From: an uncultured Lachnospiraceae bacterium
GTDB lineage: Bacteria > Bacillota_A > Clostridia > Lachnospirales > Lachnospiraceae
Assembly (NCBI GenBank): GCA_902795715.1
Contig: CADBME010000053.1
Span: 1-15,456, forward strand
Reading direction: 5' to 3'
DNA: 15,456 nucleotides
In this document: positions 1 through 6,344 of the stretch, piece after piece
Numbering within the stretch: position 1 is the stretch's first letter
Layout: the number at the start of each line of letters is the position of its first letter
Made by a program: the position numbers and the translations under genes
Notes under the pieces: model-generated
Databases searched by the model: none
What the model was told of the DNA's origin: nothing
What the model saw: the letters and a program-made list of their open reading frames with translations, nothing else

Positions 1-2
1 GG

Positions 3-236
3 GCTGTATTTGTCCATTTTTATGCAAGCCGTGACCTGGGAGACCTTTTTCAGGGAACCGTCAATTTCAGCCGGGATTATATCAGGGCCTGCATGGAGCT
101 GGGTTACCGGGATCTGGAAAAAAGGGAAGAGGATCTTGCAGTTCTGGGGGAAGAAGTCGGTCCCCTCGATGAAATACATCTTATTGACGGGCAGCGTTGC
201 CGAAGTTTTAAACAGGTCCTGGATATCCTGAAGTGA
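3..236 (+). CDS. C-terminal fragment of an unidentified protein (possibly patatin-like)
   Basis: The third forward frame is open from the left edge to a TGA at 234-236, giving 77 residues of normal-looking protein that ends in FKQVLDILK. The start lies outside the window. The composition is that of a soluble protein rich in charged residues, with no membrane segment. The stretch LGDLFQGTVNFSRDYIRACM, followed by ELGYRD, loosely resembles the C-terminal region of some clostridial patatin-like phospholipases, which have a GT-[LV]-[DN]-F-S pattern followed by LGY-x-D. The catalytic part is not in view, so this is only a suggestion. The frame is preferred over the overlapping frame-1 reading at 10-231 because it is open to the edge and has a more ordinary residue composition. 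Confidence 0.55.
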   Translation, partial: AVFVHFYASRDLGDLFQGTVNFSRDYIRACMELGYRDLEKREEDLAVLGEEVGPLDEIHLIDGQRCRSFKQVLDILK

Positions 237-369
237 ATAATATGGGCAGGAGAAATTGAGCCTGGGAAATCAGAAGAATCTTGCCTGCAGTCTTTCTTTG
301 TGATATATTCTTTCAAAGATGTTGCTTTACAATAATAATTGTATATTACGAATAAAGAGGAGATAAAAT

Positions 370-2208
370 ATGTGTGGAATCGTTGGATACCTGGGAGAAG
401 AGCAGGCAGCGCCGATCCTTCTTGAAGGATTATCAAGACTTGAATACCGTGGCTACGACTCGGCAGGCATCGCCGTCCGGGATGAGAGCAAGAAAGCGGA
501 AGTGGTGAAGGCAAAGGGAAGGCTTCAGATGCTTTCGGAAAAAACCGATGACGGCTGGGCTGTTCACGGCACCTGCGGAATCGGCCATACAAGATGGGCT
601 ACCCACGGGGAACCGTCAGAAAACAATGCCCATCCTCATGTTTCCAATGACGGGAGCGTCATCCTGGTTCATAACGGAATCATCGAAAACTATCAGGACC
701 TTAAAGAGCGCCTGATCCACAAGGGATATACTTTCTATTCCGATACCGACACCGAAGTAGCAGCCAACCTTGTGGACTATCAGTTTAAGAAATGCGAAGG
801 GGATCCACTGGAAGCCTTATCCCAGTCCATGATGAGGATCCGCGGCTCCTATGCCCTGGTCATCATGTTTGAGGAGTTCCCGGATGAAATCTATGCAGCC
901 CGCAAAGACAGTCCCATGATCGTAGGAAGGGCGGATAATGCATTTTATATTGCATCCGATGTCCCTGCCATCATGAAATATACAAGAAAAGTATATTACA
1001 TGGGCAACCTGGAAATGGTTCATCTGACCCGCGATGACATCACATTTTATAATATAGAAAAAGAGGAGATCGAGAAAGAGATATCCGAGATCAAATGGGA
1101 TGACAAAGCAGCGGAAAAAGGCGGCTATGAGCACTTCATGATGAAGGAGATTCATGAGCAGCCGACGGTAGTGCGCGACACCATGAATTCTGTGATCCGG
1201 GACGGAAAGGTCGACTTTTCGGAAATCGGATTGACCGATGAAGTCATATCCGGGATCAAAAGGATGTATTTCGTAGCCTGCGGCAGCGCCTACCATGTAG
1301 GAATATCACTGAAATATGTATTCGAAGACCTGGTCAGGATACCGGTAGATGTCGACCTGGCCTCGGAATTCCGTTACCGCAATCCTATCCTCACGGATGA
1401 TACCCTGGTCGTCATCATCAGCCAGTCCGGTGAGACCGCAGACAGCCTGGCCGCACTCAGGGAAGCCAAGGAAAGAGGCATCCGGACCCTGGGTATTGTC
1501 AATGTGATCGGATCCTCCATAGCAAGAGAAGCCGACAATGTCTTATACACACTGGCCGGCCCGGAAATTGCCGTGGCAACAACCAAGGCCTACAGCTGCC
1601 AGCTGATCGCCGGCTACCTGCTCGCCTTACAATTTGCTCTGGTCAATGGAACCATCGATGAAGAACGATATCAGTCCATGATCGAAGAGATGAAGACACT
1701 GCCCGACAAGATCCAGAAGGTTCTCGACGACAAGGAAAGAATCCAGTGGTTTGCCTCCAAATACGCCAATGCAAAAGACGTATTCTTTATCGGCCGTGGC
1801 CTGGACTATGCCATCTGTCTGGAAGGCAGCCTCAAGATGAAAGAGATTAGCTATATCCACTCCGAAGCCTATGCAGCCGGAGAACTCAAACACGGCACCA
1901 TCAGTCTGATCGAAGACGGCATCCTCGTCGTCGGCCTCCTAACCCAGAAAGACCTCTACGAGAAGACTGTCAGCAACATGATCGAAGTAAAAAGCCGGGG
2001 CGCCTACCTGATGGGCGAGACTGTTTACGGAAACTATAATGTAGAAGACGCTGTGGACTTTGCAGTATATGTACCACAGACCGATCCGCATTTTATCAAC
2101 ACACTCGCCATCATACCCCTTCAGCTCCTGGGATACTACGTAAGTGTATCCAAGGGACTGGATGTAGACAAACCCAGAAATCTGGCTAAAAGCGTAACAG
2201 TAGAATAA
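370..2208 (+). CDS. glmS: Glutamine--fructose-6-phosphate aminotransferase (isomerizing)
   Basis: GlmS converts fructose-6-phosphate and glutamine to glucosamine-6-phosphate and glutamate, the first committed step to UDP-GlcNAc for peptidoglycan. The 612 residues match the usual family length. The N-terminal Ntn glutaminase domain starts MCGIVGYLG, so Cys2 becomes the nucleophile after Met removal. It also shows HTRWATHG near 73-80, HNGIIENY near 101-108 and SDTDTE near 124-129. Two SIS sugar-isomerase domains follow, with CGSAYHVG near 304-311, SQSGETADS near 351-359, an ATTKAYSCQ segment near 403, and EISYIHSEAYAAGELKHG near 492-509. The C-terminus KPRNLAKSVTVE carries the conserved Lys607. 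The start has an AGAGGAGA ribosome binding site at 355-362. The 133-nt upstream gap has AT-rich promoter-like blocks (TACAAT 328-333, TATATT 342-347) but no well-spaced -35 box, and no recognisable glmS ribozyme core. Confidence 0.98.
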   Translation: MCGIVGYLGEEQAAPILLEGLSRLEYRGYDSAGIAVRDESKKAEVVKAKGRLQMLSEKTDDGWAVHGTCGIGHTRWATHGEPSENNAHPHVSNDGSVILVHNGIIENYQDLKERLIHKGYTFYSDTDTEVAANLVDYQFKKCEGDPLEALSQSMMRIRGSYALVIMFEEFPDEIYAARKDSPMIVGRADNAFYIASDVPAIMKYTRKVYYMGNLEMVHLTRDDITFYNIEKEEIEKEISEIKWDDKAAEKGGYEHFMMKEIHEQPTVVRDTMNSVIRDGKVDFSEIGLTDEVISGIKRMYFVACGSAYHVGISLKYVFEDLVRIPVDVDLASEFRYRNPILTDDTLVVIISQSGETADSLAALREAKERGIRTLGIVNVIGSSIAREADNVLYTLAGPEIAVATTKAYSCQLIAGYLLALQFALVNGTIDEERYQSMIEEMKTLPDKIQKVLDDKERIQWFASKYANAKDVFFIGRGLDYAICLEGSLKMKEISYIHSEAYAAGELKHGTISLIEDGILVVGLLTQKDLYEKTVSNMIEVKSRGAYLMGETVYGNYNVEDAVDFAVYVPQTDPHFINTLAIIPLQLLGYYVSVSKGLDVDKPRNLAKSVTVE

Positions 2209-2213
2209 AAGAA

Positions 2214-2297
2214 TGGGACAAAGGGGACGTTTCATATTGTCCCACATTGTAGCAATCTTAACAATGTGGGACAATATGAAACGTCCCCTTTGTCCCA
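2214..2297. repeat. 84-nt REP/MITE-like perfect inverted repeat between convergent genes
   Basis: The left arm 2214-2250 is the exact reverse complement of the right arm 2261-2297 (37 bp, no mismatch), separated by the 10-nt loop AGCAATCTTA. Each arm also contains its own inverted repeat: TGGGACAA 2214-2221 with TTGTCCCA 2237-2244, and TGGGACAA 2267-2274 with TTGTCCCA 2290-2297. The element can therefore form one long hairpin or two small ones. It begins 5 nt after the glmS stop and ends 3 nt before the stop of the convergent ArsC-like gene, so it makes up nearly the whole gap. It may act as a two-way transcription stop, although the T-tracts are poor: TTCTTTTA on the minus side and CTTCT on the plus side. 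No transposase is nearby. The GGGACAAAGGGGACG-type arm looks like a dispersed repeat, but copy number cannot be judged here. Confidence 0.85.
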
Positions 2298-2300
2298 CTT

Positions 2301-2654
2301 CTAGAACCGTTCCTCGTATTCTTTTTCTTTAAAACCTACCAGGATGAAATCATCACCTACAACGATGGGCCTTTTGACTAACATTCCGTCGCTGGCCAGC
2401 AGGTCATACTGGTCTTTGTCGCTCATGCCGGGCAGCTTGTCCTTGATCTTATTGTTGCGGTAAATCTGTCCGCTGGTGTTGAAAAAGCGCTTGAGTGGCA
2501 GGCCGCTTTTTTTGTGCCATTCTTCCACTTCCCGGGCGGAGGGATTGTCTTCGGCTATATGCCGGATATTGAGCTCGACTCCTCGTTCTTCAAGCCATTT
2601 TTGGGCTTTCTTACAGGTGGTGCACCGGGGATAACAGATAAAATCTACTTTCAT
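2301..2654 (-). CDS. ArsC/Spx-family thioredoxin-fold protein (arsenate reductase-like)
   Basis: This is a 117-residue protein of the ArsC/Spx/YffB superfamily. The N-terminus MKVDFICYPRCTTCKKAQKW shows the family beta-strand followed by a C11-T-T-C14 redox pair, with an extra Cys7. Further on it has the FNTSGQIYR segment and the VKRPIVVGDD segment, whose Arg is the usual anion-binding residue. The start at 2654 is chosen because a GGAAAGGAG ribosome binding site lies just upstream and MKVDFICYPRC is the normal N-terminus. The same frame continues upstream to 2753, but those 33 residues have no ribosome binding site and no family match. Members act as arsenate reductases or as Spx-like regulators binding RNA polymerase. 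The CxxC is shared by Spx, but length and context do not decide, and there are no ars genes nearby. Many clostridial copies are annotated only as arsenate reductase family. Confidence 0.88.
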   Translation of the reverse strand: MKVDFICYPRCTTCKKAQKWLEERGVELNIRHIAEDNPSAREVEEWHKKSGLPLKRFFNTSGQIYRNNKIKDKLPGMSDKDQYDLLASDGMLVKRPIVVGDDFILVGFKEKEYEERF

Positions 2655-2686
2655 AAGTATTCTCCTTTCCTGTCTTATCTTTATGC

Positions 2687-2713
2687 GGAGTCCGCTTGCG
2701 GGCTCCCTTTTTT
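2687..2713 (+). terminator. Intrinsic terminator facing rightward, inside the leader of the minus-strand ArsC-like gene
   Basis: GGAGTCCGC (2687-2695) pairs with GCGGGCTCC (2698-2706), with one G-T wobble. The closing pairs open to leave a CTTG loop, and CTTTTTT follows at 2707-2713. It has the form of a rho-independent terminator only on the plus strand. On the minus strand the same hairpin sits in the 5' leader of the ArsC-like mRNA, with A-rich sequence upstream. It could stop rightward readthrough from glmS before the liv operon. Confidence 0.6.
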
Positions 2714-2723
2714 CTATGCTTAT

Positions 2724-2753
2724 ATCATAAATCATTCTTTGCCTTCTGGTCAA
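2724..2753 (-). promoter_or_regulatory. Probable promoter of the ArsC-like gene
   Basis: On the minus strand, TTGACC (complement of 2748-2753) is followed after 18 nt by TATGAT (complement of 2724-2729). This is a good sigma-A-type match about 70 nt upstream of the start at 2654. The transcript would begin with the 2687-2706 hairpin in its leader. Confidence 0.55.
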
Positions 2754-2869
2754 ATTATTGGGGTATTTTTTTGTCCTTTCAGGTCAAAACAGTGTGGAAG
2801 TTTCGGTATATTTTCACTGTTTTTGTAAGCCTTTTTTGGGAATTTCTATGTAATATAGATAAAATAATA

Positions 2870-2898
2870 TTGACATTAAAGTCGCCGCGTGATAACAT
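2870..2898 (+). promoter_or_regulatory. Probable promoter of the liv operon
   Basis: A perfect TTGACA -35 box (2870-2875) is followed after 17 nt by TAACAT (2893-2898). Transcription would start near 2905, giving a leader of about 68 nt before livJ. The rest of the 318-nt intergenic region (2655-2972) holds the ArsC-like promoter and the rightward terminator, with no further gene visible. Confidence 0.7.
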
Positions 2899-2908
2899 TT
2901 TTTTACAG

Positions 2909-2968
2909 TTATATTTCGGGAAATATAAGGCTTTCTTAAGCAGTTTCCCAGTACAAATGGAGGTGTAC
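2909..2968 (+). promoter_or_regulatory. livJ leader: palindrome and overlapping hairpins around the ribosome binding site
   Basis: The palindrome TTATATTTCGGGAAATATAA (2909-2928) begins about 4 nt after the predicted transcription start. Its right half GGGAAA (2918-2923) can instead pair with TTTCCC (2944-2949), enclosing a GCTT/AAGC hairpin (2930-2941), so the two folds exclude each other. Just downstream, GTACA (2951-2955) pairs with TGTAC (2964-2968) and leaves the GGAGG of the livJ ribosome binding site in an 8-nt loop. The palindrome could be a protein operator or a 5' stabilising stem. Confidence 0.45.
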
Positions 2969-2972
2969 ACAT

Positions 2973-4184
2973 ATGAGAAGTTCTATGAAGAAGTTGTTGG
3001 CATTCCTGCTCGCAGCTGTTATGGTTTTTGCTCTGGCTGCTTGTGGCGGCAGCGGTTCTGCCGGCGGCAATGATGCGGGAGCAGAAGACGCAACAGCACA
3101 GGGCGCAGCGAGTGGAGCAGCAGTGCTTAAGATTGGCGGCACCGGTCCGCTGACCGGCGGAGCATCCATTTATGGTATTTCCGTTAAACAGGGTGCTGAG
3201 ATTGCGGTAGAAGAAATCAATGCGGCCAATCCGGATCTTCAGATCGAGTTCAAGATGGAAGATGATGAGGCAGATGGCGAGAAGAGTGTTAATGCCTACA
3301 ATAAACTCAAGGATTGGGGCGTACAGATGATCATGGGTTCTGTAACATCCGGTTCCTGTATTACTGTTGCAGGCGAGACCAATACAGACCGTGTATTTCT
3401 TATGACTCCTTCTGCATCTTCCGCAGATGTTACGACCGGAAGAGATAATGCTTTCCAGATCTGCTTTACAGATCCTAACCAGGGTGTAAAGGCTGCTGAG
3501 AACATTGCCAAGGATTTTGCAGATAAGAAAGTTGCATGTATCTACAACAACTCTGATCCCTATTCCACAGGTATTTTCAATGCTTTCAAGAAAGAACTGG
3601 AAGCAAAGGGAATGAAGCTGGTTGCAGCTGAGACCTATCCGGATGATACCAATGCTGATTTCAGTGCTCAGCTTGGCAACTGTAAGAAGGCCGGAGCAGA
3701 TCTTGTTTTCCTGCCGATTTACTATACACCGGCTTCTGTTATTCTTGATCAGGCTAAGAAGATGAATTATGAGACGGAATTCTTCGGTGTTGATGGTATG
3801 GACGGCATTCTGGATATGGAAGGCTTTGATACCAAGCTTGCTGAGGGTGTTTATCTTCAGACTCCGATCAATCCCTGGTCCGAGGATGAGAATATCGCAC
3901 AGTTCGTCAAGAAATATCAGGATAAGTACGGCGAGCTTCCGACACAGTTTGCTGCAGATGGATATGATGGAATCTATGTTCTTTACAATGCTTTCAAGGA
4001 AGCAGGTCTTACAGCAGACAAGAGCAATGAGGAAATCTGTGATGCTATGATCAGCACTATTACCGGAGGTTTCTCGTATGATGGTGTTACCGGTGCCGGT
4101 ATGACCTGGAACGCAAATGGTGAAGTCAGCAAGACTCCTGCCGTATGTGTAATCAAAGATGGTAAGTATGAGGATATCGAGTAA
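2973..4184 (+). CDS. livJ: Branched-chain amino-acid ABC transporter, substrate-binding lipoprotein
   Basis: This is the extracytoplasmic binding protein (periplasmic-binding fold type I, LivJ/Leu-Ile-Val family) that delivers branched-chain amino acids to the LivHMGF membrane complex. The 403 residues begin with a lipoprotein signal: MRSSMKK, a hydrophobic core, then ALAAC, with Cys24 as the lipidated residue. A Gly/Ser/Ala-rich linker to about residue 48 follows. The mature domain opens with LKIGGTGPLTGGASIYG and contains the typical KQGAEIAVEEINA helix, a GSVTSGSCI substrate-loop segment, and ACIYNNSDPYSTGIFNAF at the start of the second lobe. The start at 2973 is supported by GGAGGTG at 2959-2965 (7-nt spacing); the Met at 2985 would be too far. 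It is first in the operon, with its own promoter. Exact substrate preference is not readable. Confidence 0.95.
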   Translation: MRSSMKKLLAFLLAAVMVFALAACGGSGSAGGNDAGAEDATAQGAASGAAVLKIGGTGPLTGGASIYGISVKQGAEIAVEEINAANPDLQIEFKMEDDEADGEKSVNAYNKLKDWGVQMIMGSVTSGSCITVAGETNTDRVFLMTPSASSADVTTGRDNAFQICFTDPNQGVKAAENIAKDFADKKVACIYNNSDPYSTGIFNAFKKELEAKGMKLVAAETYPDDTNADFSAQLGNCKKAGADLVFLPIYYTPASVILDQAKKMNYETEFFGVDGMDGILDMEGFDTKLAEGVYLQTPINPWSEDENIAQFVKKYQDKYGELPTQFAADGYDGIYVLYNAFKEAGLTADKSNEEICDAMISTITGGFSYDGVTGAGMTWNANGEVSKTPAVCVIKDGKYEDIE

Positions 4185-4223
4185 CTTGTGAATCTTTCGG
4201 AATTGAAAGTATTATGATTGATT

Positions 4224-4321
4224 AGGCGCTGCGTTTCTGGGAGTTGCTGTGGCCGCTTGTCTGACATGGAATTCTTTGCTCAATGTCGGAAAGCTTTTGC
4301 AGCAATTCCCTGGCGGCGCCT
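4224..4321 (+). ncRNA. Long imperfect hairpin between livJ and livH (putative structured intercistronic RNA)
   Basis: The 185-nt gap between livJ and livH folds on itself in nested blocks. The outermost is AGGCGCTGC 4224-4232 with GCGGCGCCT 4313-4321 (one wobble). Inside that, GGGAGTTGCTG 4239-4249 pairs with CAGCAATTCCC 4300-4310 (one wobble). Next, GCTT 4255-4258 pairs with AAGC 4291-4294, and TCTGACAT 4260-4267 with ATGTCGGA 4283-4290 (one wobble), closing a 15-nt loop. The run after the hairpin (TTATTGTAGATTT) is not a clean T-tract, so termination would be partial at best. A likely role is processing or partial attenuation that makes the binding protein more abundant than the permease subunits. 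A decayed MITE is the alternative. Confidence 0.6.
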
Positions 4322-4369
4322 TATTGTAGATTTATACAATTATTATTTGGGAAAACAGGGGAAGACCTT

Positions 4370-5254
4370 ATGGTATTTTTATCAAACCTCATTAATGGAC
4401 TGAGCCTGGGCAGTGTTTATGCCATCATTGCCCTGGGCTATACGATGGTCTACGGAATATCGAAAATGCTTAACTTTGCTCATGGTGATGTAATCATGGT
4501 AGGTGCATATATATCTTTTTGTGCCACTTCATACCTCCATACTTCACCCTGGGTGGCTCTGCTGATCGCAATTGTGGTATGTACCTGCCTGGGAATTACG
4601 ATTGAAAGACTGGCTTACAAACCGCTTCGCGGAACCAGTTCCCTGGCCGTTCTCATCACGGCAATCGGCGTGTCTTATTTCCTTCAGAATATGGCGCTTT
4701 TAATTTGGGGAAGCGCTCCCAAGGTATTCCCGTCCATCGTGAGTGGTTCCAATGGACTTACATTTTTTGACGGACAGCTTATCATCACTTCGGAAGCCAT
4801 TCTGACCATGGCAGCCTGTATCGTGATCATGATCTGTATGACACTTTTTACAACAAAAACAAAGATGGGGAAAGCCATGCGTGCAGTATCGGAAGATAAC
4901 GGCGCAGCCCAGCTTATGGGTATCAACGTAAACTCTACCATTTCGATGACTTTTGCCATCGGCTCAGGACTGGCGGCTATAGCAGGTGTCCTGCTCTGTT
5001 CCTCCTATCCGGCTTTGATGCCGACTACCGGAGCCATGCCCGGAATCAAGGCCTTCACAGCTGCCGTTTTCGGCGGAATCGGATCCATTCCCGGCGCCAT
5101 GCTGGGCGGTATCCTTCTCGGCGTGATCGAGATTTTCGGAAGAGCCTATATTTCTTCTGAATTGTCGGATGCCATTGTCTTCGGCGTTCTGATTATCGTA
5201 TTGCTTGTGAAACCTACAGGACTTCTTGGCAAGTCACGGGCAGAGAAAGTATAG
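4370..5254 (+). CDS. livH: Branched-chain amino-acid ABC transporter permease LivH
   Basis: LivH is one of the two membrane subunits that form the translocation path with LivM. The 294 residues are hydrophobic with multiple transmembrane segments. The N-terminal signature GLSLGSVYAIIALGYTMVYG is followed by LNFAHGDVIMVGAY, the cytoplasmic coupling segment is GKAMRAVSEDNGAAQLMGIN, and AAVFGGIGSIPGAMLGG lies near the C-terminus; all are typical of LivH. The start at 4370 (MVFLSNLINGLSLG) is chosen because AGGGGA lies at 4357-4362 and the family begins here. The frame runs open upstream to 4283, but that part lies in the intercistronic hairpin region and has no matching ribosome binding site. 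The stop codon overlaps the livM ribosome binding site, which indicates tight co-translation. Confidence 0.95.
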   Translation: MVFLSNLINGLSLGSVYAIIALGYTMVYGISKMLNFAHGDVIMVGAYISFCATSYLHTSPWVALLIAIVVCTCLGITIERLAYKPLRGTSSLAVLITAIGVSYFLQNMALLIWGSAPKVFPSIVSGSNGLTFFDGQLIITSEAILTMAACIVIMICMTLFTTKTKMGKAMRAVSEDNGAAQLMGINVNSTISMTFAIGSGLAAIAGVLLCSSYPALMPTTGAMPGIKAFTAAVFGGIGSIPGAMLGGILLGVIEIFGRAYISSELSDAIVFGVLIIVLLVKPTGLLGKSRAEKV

Positions 5255-5265
5255 GGGGTATGACG

Positions 5266-6327
5266 ATGAAAATAAGGAACAAAAAGCTTTCGCCATACAC
5301 AAAAAACTCTCTGATCTCCTATGCTTTGGTTACAGCCGGCTTTATCTTAATATCTGTAATGAATATGACAGGATCCCTGTCCAGCTCCCTGCAGGGGCAG
5401 CTGGTTCCGATCTGTGCCTATATTATTATGGCGGTTTCCCTGAACCTTGTTGTCGGTATATCAGGGGAATTGTCCCTGGGCCATGCCGGGTTTATGTCGG
5501 TTGGGGCATTTTCCGGTATCGTCGTTTCGGGTATGCTGGAGTCTTCCGGTATACCGGATCCGGTACGTCTGGCCTGTGCTGTTTTGACCGGAGCTTTATT
5601 TGCAGGGATTGCCGGATTCCTGATCGGAATTCCTGTTCTCAGACTGCGTGGTGATTATCTGGCTATTGTTACTCTGGCATTTGGTGAAATAATCAAAAAT
5701 ATTATGAATATTCTTTATGCGGGCAAGGATGCAAAAGGTCTTCATATTGCAACCAACCCTGATCTTAATCTGGGAGACGATGCCAGAATGCTTTTAAACG
5801 GACCCATGGGTGCGACGGCCGTTCAGAGAATATCTACTTTTACATCCGGTTTCGTGCTGGTTCTGATCACCCTTTTTGTTGTTCAGAATATTATGAACTC
5901 CAGACAGGGCCGGGCTATCATGGCCTGCCGTGATAACCGTATTGCCGCAGAGTCGATTGGTCTTAATGTGATGAAATACAAACTCATGGCCTTCACGGTT
6001 TCTTCTGCTCTGGCCGGCATGGGCGGTGCTCTTTTCGGTCTGAATTATTCGACTCTTCTGCCCATCAAGTTTAACTTTAATACATCGGTACTGATTCTGG
6101 TCTTCGTGGTACTGGGTGGAATCGGAAATATCTGGGGATCGATTATCGCTGCGACCATCCTGACTATTCTTCCGGAAGCCCTCAGGGAGTTCGCCGACTA
6201 TCGAATGCTGACCTACGCTATCGTTCTGATTCTTGTTATGATCTGTACCTATAACCTGAAGATCCGCTACTATCTGGGCCTCCTGTTCAGTAAAATCAGA
6301 CCCAAAGCGAAAACAGAGCCTGAGTAA
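5266..6327 (+). CDS. livM: Branched-chain amino-acid ABC transporter permease LivM
   Basis: LivM is the second membrane subunit of the Liv transporter. It has 353 residues with a short charged N-terminus (MKIRNKKLSPYTK) and then multiple transmembrane segments. Family motifs visible are SGELSLGHAGFMSVGAF, LRLRGDYLAIVTLAFGEI, the coupling segment GRAIMACRDNRIAAESIGLN, and VVLGGIGNIWGSIIAA. The tail KIRPKAKTEPE is cytoplasmic and basic, then acidic. Two in-frame starts exist: ATG 5260 lies only 1 nt from the GGGGG tract at 5254-5258, while ATG 5266 has a 7-nt spacing, so 5266 is preferred. The gap from the livH stop is 11 nt. Confidence 0.94.
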   Translation: MKIRNKKLSPYTKNSLISYALVTAGFILISVMNMTGSLSSSLQGQLVPICAYIIMAVSLNLVVGISGELSLGHAGFMSVGAFSGIVVSGMLESSGIPDPVRLACAVLTGALFAGIAGFLIGIPVLRLRGDYLAIVTLAFGEIIKNIMNILYAGKDAKGLHIATNPDLNLGDDARMLLNGPMGATAVQRISTFTSGFVLVLITLFVVQNIMNSRQGRAIMACRDNRIAAESIGLNVMKYKLMAFTVSSALAGMGGALFGLNYSTLLPIKFNFNTSVLILVFVVLGGIGNIWGSIIAATILTILPEALREFADYRMLTYAIVLILVMICTYNLKIRYYLGLLFSKIRPKAKTEPE

Positions 6328-6344
6328 GAAGGGAGGATAGAGTG

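Noticed and set aside
10..231. Frame-1 open reading frame at the left edge
   Set aside because: It overlaps the frame-3 C-terminal fragment, has no ribosome binding site, and has an odd Trp-rich composition. The frame-3 reading is the more natural protein.
2655..2753. Upstream extension of the ArsC-like protein to a start at 2753
   Set aside because: The extra 33 residues match nothing, the region contains the leader hairpin and promoter, and a strong ribosome binding site lies directly before 2654.
2696..3073. Plus-strand open frame spanning the ArsC-like/livJ gap
   Set aside because: It crosses the liv promoter and the livJ start in another frame and has no ribosome binding site.
4283..4369. 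Upstream extension of LivH to 4283
   Set aside because: The extra 29 residues lie within and just after the intercistronic hairpin and have no ribosome binding site. The family N-terminus begins at 4370, where AGGGGA is well placed.
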